39,896 nt of DNA from Anaerolineae bacterium (GCA_029907105.1 JARYMM010000034.1:1-39896), one strand, 5' to 3'; positions 15,374 to 23,810 are shown, counted from the first letter of the stretch. Numbers and translations: made by a program. The notes: generated by a model from the sequence alone, not told the origin.

Positions 15374-16561
15374 TCAACGTCTCTCCTCGACCTCAAAACT
15401 CCTGCCTCCTCGCAGCGTGAGCCACACCACCTCCGGCGGGCAGAGGAAGCGGGCCCGCGGTGCGGCCAGTCCCTCCAACCCCAGCCCGCGGCTGACGTAG
15501 AGATGCGTCTGCCCCTCGACATAATGCCCCATCTCATAGCGCTTACCGTAGGCCGAGCTGGTGATCACCGCTCCATAGCCCGGCAGGCGCCATTGGCCGC
15601 CGTGCGTGTGCCCCGCCAGGTAGAGATCAATCCCCCGCACCACCGCTTCGGGCATGAGGTCGGGAATGTGGTAGAGCAGGATGGTGAAAGCGCCCTGGGG
15701 CACATGGCGCAGCGCCGCCTCCAGCCCGGCACGATCAATGTCCAAATCTCGTTCGCAGGTCACGCCGATGAGGGCGATTTCCCGACCGCCGACCGCCACG
15801 CCCACCGTTTCGTTGCCCAGCAGCCGCACACCGGTGTCGGCGAACACGTCATGCGCCCGCTGGCGCACGTCCACTTCCGGCGTGCCCAACACGGCATACA
15901 CACCCAGGGGGGCGTGCAGACGGCTCAGCCAGCGGCGGGCGTGAGCGATGGCCGCATCGTCCTCCGTGTAAGACAGGTTCAGGTAATCGCCGGTGAGCAG
16001 GATGAGGTCAGGCGTCAGTTCGGCGGCCAGTGCCAGCACCCGCTCATCTCGCGGTGTGGGCCGCTCCATGTGCAGATCCGAAAGATGCAGGAGGCGCAAC
16101 GGCCGTGGCAGCCCGGCCAGTTTGGGGCTGCGCAGTTCCAGTTCGGTCACGGTCAGGCGGAAGGGTTCCACGACGCAGCCGTAAACGGCCAGGCCGCTGA
16201 GGAGCAGATACCCCCCTCCCAGCGCGGCCAGCGGCCAGGCCGGAGGCAGCCACCGGCCAGTCAGCGCTGCGGCCAGGCCAGCCAGCCAGCGCACGACGGC
16301 CAGGGCCAGCAACGGCGGCTGCACCGGCCCAAAGGAGAGATGCCAGCGTGGCAGCGCAGCCAGCAGCGCGCCGTCCAGGGCGACGAAGAGCAGATAACCG
16401 GCAGCCAGCGCCAGGCCTACACCCGCATTGCCGGCAGCCCAGAGACTTGGCAGGCCCGCGGTGGTGGCCAGGACAATGACGATGGCAGCCACCTGCCACC
16501 AGCGCCAGTGCGCCGGCCGATGCAAAGCAATAAGTGTCTGGTGAAGCCTGTTGTAATCCAT
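15374..16561 (-). CDS. Membrane-anchored metallophosphoesterase with altered GNHE motif
   Basis: A 395-residue protein taking the ATG at 16561. Residues ~20-130 hold about four membrane helices; the calcineurin-like domain follows. Metal-binding motifs are SDLH (161-164), GDYLN (191-195), YHIPD (297-301) and GHTHGGQ (317-323). The third motif, normally GNHE, reads GTPE (226-229) in the context YAVLGTPEVD, so the bridging Asn and catalytic His are absent. Relatives such as YkuE hydrolyse phosphate esters at the membrane; UDP-diacylglucosamine hydrolases share the fold. Activity may be reduced or altered. The gene is divergent from the VapBC-type pair and heads the 16.6-13.5 kb membrane cluster. 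Confidence 0.82.
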   Translation of the reverse strand: MDYNRLHQTLIALHRPAHWRWWQVAAIVIVLATTAGLPSLWAAGNAGVGLALAAGYLLFVALDGALLAALPRWHLSFGPVQPPLLALAVVRWLAGLAAALTGRWLPPAWPLAALGGGYLLLSGLAVYGCVVEPFRLTVTELELRSPKLAGLPRPLRLLHLSDLHMERPTPRDERVLALAAELTPDLILLTGDYLNLSYTEDDAAIAHARRWLSRLHAPLGVYAVLGTPEVDVRQRAHDVFADTGVRLLGNETVGVAVGGREIALIGVTCERDLDIDRAGLEAALRHVPQGAFTILLYHIPDLMPEAVVRGIDLYLAGHTHGGQWRLPGYGAVITSSAYGKRYEMGHYVEGQTHLYVSRGLGLEGLAAPRARFLCPPEVVWLTLRGGRSFEVEERR

Positions 16562-16582
16562 CTCCGTCTCGCCATCGAGGAT

Positions 16583-16611
16583 TTGACAAATACAGGCTTG
16601 TGTCTTACAAT
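16583..16611 (+). promoter_or_regulatory. Sigma-70 promoter of the VapBC-type pair
   Basis: TTGACA (16583-16588) and TACAAT (16606-16611) are 17 bases apart, about 50 bases before the antitoxin ATG. Transcription should start near 16618. Such pairs usually repress this promoter themselves. Confidence 0.75.
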
Positions 16612-16662
16612 ATCCCCAATGAAGTAAGACCTCAGGAAGCAAAACTTACGGAGGCAGGAACT

Positions 16663-16905
16663 ATGTTGGTCACTCTTTCATCCAAAGGCCAGTTGGTCAT
16701 TCCCAAAGAGATACGACAGGCGCTCAGGCTTCGCCGCGGAACCCAGTTCCACGTTCACCTTGCAGAGCATAAAATCATCCTGGAGCCGGTGATGCCCACT
16801 GCGGTTGATGCTCTGTATGGCAAATACGCCGACGCCGATTTCCTTGCCGCTCTGGAGGCCGAGCATCAGCGGGAGATGAGCCATGAAGCCCCGATTCGTG
16901 CTTGA
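16663..16905 (+). CDS. AbrB/MazE-type antitoxin
   Basis: An 80-residue protein whose N-terminus reads LVTLSSKGQLVIPKEIRQAL, the swapped-hairpin AbrB/SpoVT DNA-binding domain found in VapB and MazE antitoxins; the KGQLVIPKEIR core is diagnostic. The start at 16663 follows GGAGG; the frame is open upstream but not family-like. The C-terminal half (DALYGKYADADFLAALEAEH) would wrap the toxin. The gene overlaps the PIN toxin gene by 23 bp. It should neutralise the toxin and, with it, repress the promoter at 16583-16611. Confidence 0.88.
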   Translation: MLVTLSSKGQLVIPKEIRQALRLRRGTQFHVHLAEHKIILEPVMPTAVDALYGKYADADFLAALEAEHQREMSHEAPIRA

Positions 16906-17299
16906 TGCGTGGGCGCTTCTGGCCTTCCTGCAAAAGGAAGAACCCGCGGCCTCGCGCGTCAAGACGTTGTTAGAGGAAGCTGAGCAAGGGAACGTTGAGT
17001 TGTTCATCTCCATCATCAACCTGGGCGAGGTGGCCTACAGCATTGGCAAAGTCAAGGGCGAACACGAAGCCGAGGCCACACTGAACGAGATCCGCCGTCT
17101 GGCCCTGATCGTTGTCCCTGCTACCGAGAAAGCCGTGTCCGCCGCGGCCAGGTTCAAGATGCACCATGCCATCTCCTATGCAGATGGCTTTGCCGCGGCC
17201 GCCGCCGAGGAACTGGGCGCGGTTCTGGTCACCGGAGATCCCGAACTTGAGCAACTGGCAGAGCGGTTGCGCATCGAGAAACTCGGGCGGAGCGGTTAG
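16883..17299 (+). CDS. PIN-domain ribonuclease toxin (VapC-like)
   Basis: A 138-residue PIN-domain protein. The four acidic residues of the family are visible: D8 (FVLDAWALL), E49 (NLGEVAY), D101 (SYADGFAAA) and D119 (VTGDPEL). VapC toxins cut tRNA or rRNA. The gene overlaps the antitoxin gene and has GGGAG eight bases before its ATG, within the antitoxin coding sequence. The pair is complete and looks intact. RNA target unknown. Confidence 0.9.
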   Translation: MKPRFVLDAWALLAFLQKEEPAASRVKTLLEEAEQGNVELFISIINLGEVAYSIGKVKGEHEAEATLNEIRRLALIVVPATEKAVSAAARFKMHHAISYADGFAAAAAEELGAVLVTGDPELEQLAERLRIEKLGRSG

Positions 17300-17306
17300 C
17301 TTCCGG

Positions 17307-18092
17307 CTAAAGCCTCGACTGCGGGATGCTGACCTGAGAGCGGACTCCCTGCCCCAGGGCGGGCGGCAGGCATCCGGCGATGGCTTCCACCACCCGCACC
17401 GCCACCTCCCGATCGCGGGCCTCCGGGCTTCTGGGCAGGTCAGCGGGCAGGCTGTAAGGAGAACCGAAACGAAGGCAGAGCGCTCCTTCCTCTTCGAAGA
17501 GGCCGACGGGGAGGATGGTCAACCCCTGTCTGGCCAGATGGGCGATAAAACGTCCCACGCCCGGAGGAGGCAGCATCAGCCTTCCCTCGGGCGGGTCCAT
17601 CCCCTCAGGAGCCAGACCGACCACAGGCATCGGCGCAGCACGCACGAAGGCCAACACCCGGCGCACGGCCAGAGCCCGCTCCATCACCTCCTCAGGTCGG
17701 GGAGGCATGGGGGGCATGAGGGTGAAGCCGTACATCTGGGCCAGACGTCGAAAGAGCCAGCGGGTGGCCGGAGTGATCGTGCGGCTGCGCAGCCCATCCG
17801 GATACGTCCATGCCGAGGTCATGACCCAGTGCATCTCGACCGGGAAGGCCGCGGCGACGGCCACGCCGATCCACCAGCCGCCGAAGCCGGGGCGGAAGTA
17901 GTGGTTGACCGTCACCAGCCACCCGCGCGGGCTACTTTCCAGATCAGGCACCTCTCCAAACACGCGCCGCGAGGAGATGCCGCGCGCCAGCTCGCTCGCA
18001 TCGCGGCGAAAAGAACGCGGCCTGCCCCGCAGGGCGTCGCCCAGGATGCTCAAAGCCAGACGTAGCGGCAAACGATATTGCGGATAGCTCAT
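17307..18092 (-). CDS. PlsC-like (LPLAT) protein with degenerate HX4D motif
   Basis: A 261-residue protein starting at the ATG at 18092, which overlaps the stop of the polyferredoxin gene by 4 bp; the longer open frame upstream is the other frame of that gene. The pattern VNHYFRPGFGGWW (62-74) followed by VGLAPEGMDPPEGR (158-171) recalls motif I (NHxxxxD) and motif III (PEG) of lysophospholipid acyltransferases. The Asp of HX4D is replaced by Gly here (H64...G69), so catalysis may differ or be lost. No long membrane helix is obvious. Coupled to the polyferredoxin/DUF362 genes, an unusual setting. Confidence 0.55.
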   Translation of the reverse strand: MSYPQYRLPLRLALSILGDALRGRPRSFRRDASELARGISSRRVFGEVPDLESSPRGWLVTVNHYFRPGFGGWWIGVAVAAAFPVEMHWVMTSAWTYPDGLRSRTITPATRWLFRRLAQMYGFTLMPPMPPRPEEVMERALAVRRVLAFVRAAPMPVVGLAPEGMDPPEGRLMLPPPGVGRFIAHLARQGLTILPVGLFEEEGALCLRFGSPYSLPADLPRSPEARDREVAVRVVEAIAGCLPPALGQGVRSQVSIPQSRL

Positions 18093-19624
18093 GGCCCTCC
18101 GGCGAAAGCGTTGGGCACGTAGACGCGGATGGCTGCCTCGCCGTTCAAGGGGCATTGGTATTCGCAGATGCCGCAGCCAATGCACAGTTCCCGTACGACC
18201 CGCGGCCGCTGCACAGTCACCCATTCCCCCTGGGCGTTCTGCACCCGCTCCTCCTGCAACCTGATCGCCTTTTCCGGCACCGGGCACATCTCCTCGCAGA
18301 CGATGCATGGCCGGGCATCGGCCCAGGGGAGGCAGCGGTTCTGGTCAATGTAAGCCACGCCGATGACCGTCTGCCGCTTCCCCTCCAGCGTCAACTCGGG
18401 GATGGCCCCGCTGGGGCAGACCTGTCCGCAGGCGTGGCAGGAATAGTCGCAGTAACCCAGGCGGGGCACCAACACCGGAGTCCACAGCCCCTCCAGGCCT
18501 GACTCCAGCAGGCTGGGCTGCAAGCCCGCCGTGGGGCAGGCCTGCAGGCACTGGCCGCAGCGGATGCACTTGTCCAGCAGGTCGTTTTCCCGCGCCCCGG
18601 GCGGACGGATGAGACGAGGATGCTCCCGGCGGGTAGCGGACGCGGCGCGCAGCAACCCCGCGCCGGCCACGGCCACGCCCAACGAGGCCAGCACCTGTCG
18701 CCGCGAGGGATCGTAGCCTCGCCAGGAGGCCAGGCCCCAGCGCCCGCGAAAGGCGATAGCCTTCGTGGGGCAACTGGCCAGGCAATCCAGGCACAGCGTG
18801 CACTCGGCAGGGTCGGCGGCAAAGTCACGTTGTGGGTCAATGGTGCCCGTAGGACAGAGGCGGGCGCAGCGCTGGCAGGCCGTGCAGGCCGCTTCGTCCA
18901 CCGTATGGCGCAGCCAGGCCACCTTGGAGAACAGCCCCAGCAGGGCGCCCAGCGGGCACAGATACCTGCACCAAAAGCGGGGGCGAATGGCGTTGAGGGC
19001 CAGCACGGCGGCGAAGGCCAGAGCCAGGAGGACGTTTTGCCCGAAGAAGGATTGAGCCACCGGCAGCAGCCAGCCGCGCACGGCGCGATCAAAAAGCTCC
19101 AGCGGCGCTTGCAGAGGGCCAAAGCGATAAAGCGCCGTTTCCGCTGCCGTGACCAGCGCGTTCAGCGCTGGCAACGCCGCTACAGCCACTGTGCGGAAGA
19201 GCAGCGTGAGGGGGTCGAGGACGAGCAGGGTCAGGCTGCCCAGCAGAGCGGCGAAGAGGAGCGTGAAGAGCAAGAAGTGCTTGACCTGCCGCCAGCCGCT
19301 GGGCAGGCCTGGCCCGTCCGAACGGTGCCGCCGCAACCGCGTCCAATCGAGCAATGTGCCCAAGGGGCAGAGCCAGCCGCACCAGACACGGCCCAAGGCC
19401 AGGGCCAGCAGCAACGTCACGCCGCCCAGGGCCAGCGAGGCGACCCAGCGCCGCCCGGCGAGCATGGCCGTCAGCCCGGCCAGCGGGTCGAGGCGAAAGA
19501 AAAGATCATGCGGCAGAAAGGTCACGCCTCCCTGCCGCGTCCCTAGCAACAGGTATAGAAACAGCAACAGCGCCAGAATCTGCACCCCCTGCCGTATGCG
19601 CCGCCATGTTACAGCCTTCGCCAT
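18089..19624 (-). CDS. Membrane polyferredoxin (NapH-like with extra 4Fe-4S modules)
   Basis: A 511-residue protein. The N-terminal half has about five membrane helices and two CxxxCP signatures, VWCGWLCPLG (~80-89) and FWCRYLCPLG (~220-229), as in NapH/YccM/RdxA proteins. Then come two ferredoxin clusters (CTACQRCARLCP, CTLCLDCLASCP), a second Arg-rich/hydrophobic stretch (DPSRRQVLASLGVAVAGAG) like an internal NapG Tat signal, and at least three further clusters (CIRCGQCLQACP, a Cys-rich CHACGQVCP region, CIGCGICEYQCP). It looks like a NapH-NapG fusion moving electrons from the membrane pool to an exported or internal acceptor. It is downstream of the DUF362 lipoprotein gene. Confidence 0.85.
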   Translation of the reverse strand: MAKAVTWRRIRQGVQILALLLFLYLLLGTRQGGVTFLPHDLFFRLDPLAGLTAMLAGRRWVASLALGGVTLLLALALGRVWCGWLCPLGTLLDWTRLRRHRSDGPGLPSGWRQVKHFLLFTLLFAALLGSLTLLVLDPLTLLFRTVAVAALPALNALVTAAETALYRFGPLQAPLELFDRAVRGWLLPVAQSFFGQNVLLALAFAAVLALNAIRPRFWCRYLCPLGALLGLFSKVAWLRHTVDEAACTACQRCARLCPTGTIDPQRDFAADPAECTLCLDCLASCPTKAIAFRGRWGLASWRGYDPSRRQVLASLGVAVAGAGLLRAASATRREHPRLIRPPGARENDLLDKCIRCGQCLQACPTAGLQPSLLESGLEGLWTPVLVPRLGYCDYSCHACGQVCPSGAIPELTLEGKRQTVIGVAYIDQNRCLPWADARPCIVCEEMCPVPEKAIRLQEERVQNAQGEWVTVQRPRVVRELCIGCGICEYQCPLNGEAAIRVYVPNAFAGGP

Positions 19625-19673
19625 CGGTTCTACCCGTGCTTTCTGCTGTCAAACGCAAGGTGTGATGCATGCT

Positions 19674-19715
19674 CCGTGATCCGTGGTGCGTGATGCGTAA
19701 TCTCACGGATCACGG
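19674..19715. repeat. Hairpin of CGTGATC-type repeats
   Basis: CCGTGATCCGTG at 19674-19685 pairs perfectly with CACGGATCACGG at 19704-19715, and a further CACGGATCACG copy follows to ~19727. It fills the 132-bp gap between the DUF362 gene and the polyferredoxin gene. It may be a dispersed repeat or attenuate read-through; there is no T-tract. Confidence 0.6.
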
Positions 19716-19756
19716 ATCACGGATCACGTTTCACGTTTCCCCGCCCCCTCGTCCCC

Positions 19757-20824
19757 TCACACGGCGATCTCTTCCACCTTCACGCTTCCCAGGTCCATCG
19801 TCCCCAGTCCCATCGCCGCGCCGGCGACGATGGCCGGGATGTCGGCGCCGGTGAGGCCGAAGAGCGTGGCCGCATAGGCATCGGCGGCGATGATATCCTG
19901 GCTGGCGATGACCGTATTGGTCAGCTTGACGTCGTCCAGGCTGCCGCCTGTGGGGCCGTGGTCCATCAGGATGCGCACGGCATCCACCACCGTCAGCGTC
20001 GGGCGCACCAGGCTGGTGAGGTCGGCGATGCGCTGGCCCAGATTGATGTGCATCCCACTGCGGTTCTGGATGACGCCCATGAGGTTCTTCATGCCCAGCG
20101 TCAGCCGGGCCAGGCTGTGGTGCTTGGCGATGGGCACGTCAATGAACACGTCAGCCTTGAGCACGTCCTGGTAGACCGACCACTGTCTGATGTCCCGCCC
20201 TTCGGGGATGGCCGTATCCTGGTACTTCATCCGGGACATGACCTCCATCTCCCCGCCGGCAGCCTGCACGGCCTCGCCGATGCCGGAGCGGGCGTAGGCC
20301 TGATCGGGCGTGCCGCCGAAGGGCATGTCCATCACCCGCACCCGCCTGGCTCCTGCGCCCAGGCAGAGGGCCACCAGGGCCGCCACCACCTCGGGGTTGG
20401 TGGTGGCGGCGTACTCGTAGGTGTGATAGGCCACGCAGATGTTGGGCTTGATGATGATGTCATCGCCAGGCTTGACGAAGCGTTCGATGCCGCCCAGGGC
20501 GCGGAGGGCGGCCTGCACGATGGCCGCCGGGCTTTCGCCGCGGGCCACGGCCAGGTAGGCCTCGCCGGGCCTGGGCATCGGCGTGGCCACAGGCTCAGGC
20601 GTAGAGGTTGGCGGCGCAGCAGTCGCCGGGGGCTCTGTGGGCCTGGCCGTCGGCAGCGGTGTGAAAGTGGGCCAGGGTGTGCCGGTGGGGCGGGCCTCCG
20701 TGGGCCGGAGCGTGGGCCGCGGCGTGGGTTCGGAGCCGCAGGAGAGCAGTGCCCCCGCGCCAGCCGCGCCCAGCCCCCAGGCCAGCAAGCGGCGCATAAA
20801 CTCGCGTCGAGTGATCCCATCCAT
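19757..20824 (-). CDS. DUF362 Tat-exported lipoprotein
   Basis: A 355-residue protein. The N-terminus has a Tat motif TRREFMRR (5-12), a hydrophobic stretch and a lipobox LLSC ending in C29, so it is probably exported folded and lipidated. A Pro/Thr-rich linker follows (about 33-85), then a DUF362 domain: GDDIIIKPNI, CLGAGARRVRVMD, DVFIDVPIAKHHSLARLTLGMKN. DUF362 proteins often occur with 4Fe-4S proteins, and the next gene is a membrane polyferredoxin. Their reaction is unknown; a redox or cofactor-binding function outside the membrane is inferred. Confidence 0.85.
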   Translation of the reverse strand: MDGITRREFMRRLLAWGLGAAGAGALLSCGSEPTPRPTLRPTEARPTGTPWPTFTPLPTARPTEPPATAAPPTSTPEPVATPMPRPGEAYLAVARGESPAAIVQAALRALGGIERFVKPGDDIIIKPNICVAYHTYEYAATTNPEVVAALVALCLGAGARRVRVMDMPFGGTPDQAYARSGIGEAVQAAGGEMEVMSRMKYQDTAIPEGRDIRQWSVYQDVLKADVFIDVPIAKHHSLARLTLGMKNLMGVIQNRSGMHINLGQRIADLTSLVRPTLTVVDAVRILMDHGPTGGSLDDVKLTNTVIASQDIIAADAYAATLFGLTGADIPAIVAGAAMGLGTMDLGSVKVEEIAV

Positions 20825-20835
20825 GGATTATTTCC

Positions 20836-21192
20836 CTATCCCCTGCGAACCCGGTATTTCATAGCCTCTACAATGGCTAAAGCACTTTGCATTTCTTCCT
20901 GCGTCATGGCTTCCAACAACCGTTGTAGCATGGCGTGAACTTTGTCCATAGTCTTGGGACGAATCCGCAGGACAATGACGCCGCAGTGATGAGATGGTGG
21001 GTAATGGCGGATATCTCCAAAGTCAAGGTCATTTGTGACCAGAATCCGGCCCTGTTGCACAGCGTGAGCCAGGAGTATTGGATCTTCACGGCCCAGCAAC
21101 CCTGCATCCTGGGCGGTCTCCACATTGTGATGCCAGGATCGCAGAACTGTTACTGTGCTTGGATAGACACATTCGTCAGCGAAGAAATTCAT
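20836..21192 (-). CDS. DUF5615 PIN-like toxin candidate
   Basis: A 118-residue protein. It begins with MNFFADECV, has HHNVETAQDAG and then ILVTNDLDFGDI, the DUF5615/Mut7-C-like PIN pattern (D6, E7 and the TND-D-DFG aspartates). These are predicted nucleases paired with DUF433 proteins. Its ATG overlaps the stop of the DUF433 gene by 4 bp (ATGA). It lies 11 bp upstream of the DUF362 gene on the same strand and may be co-transcribed with it. Confidence 0.85.
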   Translation of the reverse strand: MNFFADECVYPSTVTVLRSWHHNVETAQDAGLLGREDPILLAHAVQQGRILVTNDLDFGDIRHYPPSHHCGVIVLRIRPKTMDKVHAMLQRLLEAMTQEEMQSALAIVEAMKYRVRRG

Positions 21193-21428
21193 GCTACGGC
21201 TACCTCAGCAGCGATATGAATCTCTTCGTTTTCGATGACCGCCCTGGCGTACTCCAGACAAGCCCTGATGTCCTCTTTAGTGATGTGCGGATAGTAGTCC
21301 CTGATGATCTCTTCAAAAGACAGCCCATCCTCCAGGAGCTCCAGAATCATATAAACGGCGATACGAGTGCCCTTGATGCAAGGCTTACCACCGTAGATGT
21401 TAGGGTTCACTGTAATGCGCTTATGCAT
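21189..21428 (-). CDS. DUF433 antitoxin-type protein
   Basis: A 79-residue protein; the ATG at 21428 follows AAGGAG nine bases upstream. The longer open frame upstream has no family similarity. The sequence ITVNPNIYGGKPCIKGTRI (5-23) and DYYPHITKEDIRACLEYA is the DUF433 helix-turn-helix signature. DUF433 genes commonly precede DUF5615 or PIN toxins, as here with a 4-bp overlap. It probably binds its own promoter and the partner. Confidence 0.88.
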   Translation of the reverse strand: MHKRITVNPNIYGGKPCIKGTRIAVYMILELLEDGLSFEEIIRDYYPHITKEDIRACLEYARAVIENEEIHIAAEVAVA

Positions 21429-21616
21429 GATATGCCACTCCTTTCCACACCTGCCTCGGGCCAACCCCTGGGGCTCAACAGCCTGAATCTCCAGACAGGC
21501 TTCTCCTCCGCCGTACCCCGAGTTCCCGTAGTTCCTCCGAGTTCCCTTACACCCTTGCTCCCCCATGCAGCCACATAAGCCTCTGGTAACCTTGCCTCTA
21601 TTGTACCGCAAACGTG

Positions 21617-21675
21617 GGAAAAAAGAAAAGGGCGGAAGGTCGGCTGCGCAACCTCACAGACCCTCCGCCCTTTTG
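21617..21675 (-). terminator. Intrinsic terminator downstream of the acyl-CoA ligase gene
   Basis: On the minus strand, AAAAGGGCGGAGGGT (21674-21660) pairs with ACCTTCCGCCCTTTT (21640-21626) with one mismatch, followed by a run of six T at 21622-21617. The hairpin starts ~77 bp beyond the ligase stop codon. The A/T-flanked stem could also slow plus-strand transcription. Confidence 0.85.
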
Positions 21676-21750
21676 ATCGCCATAGTCCCAGGTCACGGGA
21701 AATCATGGCCCACTGCGAAGAGGGCCACCACCGTTCGGGCACGGCTGCAA

Positions 21751-23451
21751 TCACCCGGCCTGCTTCTGGAGCTCCTCCTCCAACAGGACGCGGCGCAGGA
21801 TCTTGCCCACAGCGGTCTTGGGCAGTTCGCTGCGGAACTCCACCCACCGCGGCACCTTGTAGGCGGCCAGGTTTTGCTTGCAGAACTCGATGATTTCCTC
21901 TTCGGTGGCCGTCTCGCCCGGCTTGAGCACCACGAAGACCTTGGGCCGCTCCCCTTTGCCTTCTACCGGGATACCCACGGCGGCCGCCTCCATGACCTTG
22001 GGGTGCTCGTAGAGCAGGTCCTCGATCTCGCGAGGATAGACGTTGAAACCACCGGCGCCCAGGATCATGTCCTTTTTGCGATCGCGAATCTGGAAATAGC
22101 CGTCCTCGTCCATGACGGCGATGTCGCCGGTGTACAGCCAGGGGTCGCCGCCCGCCGGATCAGGCCGCAGGGCATTGGCCGTTTCCTCCGGCCTGTTCCA
22201 GTAGCCGCTCATCACCTGCGGGCCGCGCACGCAGAGCTCTCCCAACTCGCCGACGCCCAACACCTTCTCGCCGGTGTCCACATCCACGATCTTGACCTCG
22301 GTATCCGGCCAGGGCAGGCCGATGGTGCCGACGCGGTTCTCGCCGAAGATGGGATTGGCGTGGGTGACCGGCGAGGCCTCGCTGAGGCCGTAGCCTTCTA
22401 CCAGCCGCGCCCCGGTGATTTCCTGGAAACGCTGTTGCACCTCCACGGGCAAGGCCGCCGCGCCGCTGATGCACGCCTTGATGGAACTAAGGTCGTACTT
22501 GTTCAGGTGGGGATAGTTGTTGATAGCCACGTACATGGCCGGCACGCCGGGATACTGGGTGGGCCTGTGCCTGGTGATGTTCTTGAGCACGTCCTCCAGA
22601 TCGCGGGGGTTGGGAATGAGCACCATGGTCGCCGCGGTCAGGGTGCTGAGGTTCATGCAGGTGGTCATGGCGTAGCTGTGGTAGAGCGGCAAAGCCGTCA
22701 GAGACACCTCCGTTGCCTCTTCGGGGTTGAGCCAGACCTTACACTGGTAGGCGTTGACCAGGATGTTCTTGTGCGTCAACTGCGCCCCTTTGGAGACGCC
22801 GGTGGTGCCGCCGGTGTACATCAACACGGCGATGTCGTTCCAGTCAACCTCCACCGGCTGCGGTTTGGCCGGCGCCTGGGCCAGCACATCGCTGAACCAA
22901 TAGGTATTGGCATCGCCGGAGATGTCCACGCGGTGCCCTTCTTTCTTCTCCTTGAGGAGCGTGAAGAGCACCCGGAGCAATGGCGGCAGGTAGGTCTTGA
23001 CCTGGGCGACGATGACGTGACGGAGGTCAGTGTCGGCCCGGATCTGCTTGATGAGGGGGTACATGAGGCTAAGGGTCACACAGACTTCGGCGCCGGAGTC
23101 TTTGAGCTGATACCTCAGCTCACGGGCTGTGTAGACGGGGTTGCAGGGCACAACGATCCCCCCAATGCGCAAAATGGCGTAATAGGCGATGGGGAATTGG
23201 GGAACGTTGGGCAGGTGGACGGCCACGCGGTCGCCCTTCTTGACCCCCAGGCCCTGCAGAGCGGCGGCGAAACGGTCCACGGCCTCATTATATGCGCGGA
23301 AGGTGAGCTTGGTGTCTTTGAAGATCAGCGCCGTGTGGTCGGGGTACTTGCGGGCCATCTCCTCCAAAACGGCAGGCATGGTGGTGCGCGGATAGTCAAT
23401 GTGCTCCGGTACGTGCGGTTCGTAGAACTTAAGCCAGGGCTTTTCGGTCAT
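21751..23451 (-). CDS. fadD: Long-chain fatty acid-CoA ligase
   Basis: A 566-residue adenylate-forming enzyme that converts fatty acid, ATP and CoA to acyl-CoA. The P-loop YTGGTTGVSKG is at 212-222, YGLSEASP follows, then YTGDIAVMDEDGYFQIRDRKKDMI (a FACS signature spanning ~24 residues near 425-450) and the C-terminal GKILRR with the catalytic Lys near 550. Length and motif order fit FadD. AAGGAGG stands just before the ATG at 23451. It forms its own transcription unit, ended by the terminator at 21617-21675, and would feed acyl-CoA to the lipid genes nearby. Confidence 0.95.
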   Translation of the reverse strand: MTEKPWLKFYEPHVPEHIDYPRTTMPAVLEEMARKYPDHTALIFKDTKLTFRAYNEAVDRFAAALQGLGVKKGDRVAVHLPNVPQFPIAYYAILRIGGIVVPCNPVYTARELRYQLKDSGAEVCVTLSLMYPLIKQIRADTDLRHVIVAQVKTYLPPLLRVLFTLLKEKKEGHRVDISGDANTYWFSDVLAQAPAKPQPVEVDWNDIAVLMYTGGTTGVSKGAQLTHKNILVNAYQCKVWLNPEEATEVSLTALPLYHSYAMTTCMNLSTLTAATMVLIPNPRDLEDVLKNITRHRPTQYPGVPAMYVAINNYPHLNKYDLSSIKACISGAAALPVEVQQRFQEITGARLVEGYGLSEASPVTHANPIFGENRVGTIGLPWPDTEVKIVDVDTGEKVLGVGELGELCVRGPQVMSGYWNRPEETANALRPDPAGGDPWLYTGDIAVMDEDGYFQIRDRKKDMILGAGGFNVYPREIEDLLYEHPKVMEAAAVGIPVEGKGERPKVFVVLKPGETATEEEIIEFCKQNLAAYKVPRWVEFRSELPKTAVGKILRRVLLEEELQKQAG

Positions 23452-23684
23452 GGGTTGCCTCCTTCAGCGAAGTGAAACGGATGCAATAAAGCGGTTTCGG
23501 GGTTCGGGTTCCAGGTTTCAGGTTGACGAGGACGACAGGAAGCCTGAAACCGGGAAACTTGAAACCGGCGAATGTTGTGGACTACTGGATGAGCATTCCT
23601 GCCATACACTCTCTCCCTTCTACCTGGCGACGAAGTTCGCCCTGGATACTCCCAATCCACCACCCTGCCGATCTGCCATCCTGC

Positions 23685-23810
23685 GTAACTACCTACCCTG
23701 TCACTGCGAGCGAAGCGAAGCAGTCTCCTGGAATCTAAGTAGATTGCTTCGCCCCTCCGGGGCTCGCAATGACGCCAACCCTCCGCTATATCTCACGTTG
23801 CAAGGCCGAA
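23685..23810 (+). repeat. Dispersed repeat element, copy 1
   Basis: This stretch, starting GTAACTACCTACC and ending CAAGGCCGAA, is nearly identical to the reverse complement of 34858-35009. It contains the GCGAGCGAAGCGAAGCAG and CGGGGCTCGCAATGACG segments common in dispersed repeats of many bacteria. In this copy the centre reads ctaagtagatt; the other copy has a longer hairpin insert there. It lies upstream of the acyl-CoA ligase gene. Confidence 0.85.

Noticed and set aside
14273..16627. Plus-strand open frame of ~780 codons over the membrane cluster
   Set aside because: Antisense to the metallophosphoesterase, ICMT-like and SMR-like genes, with Gln/Pro/Arg-rich low-complexity translation.
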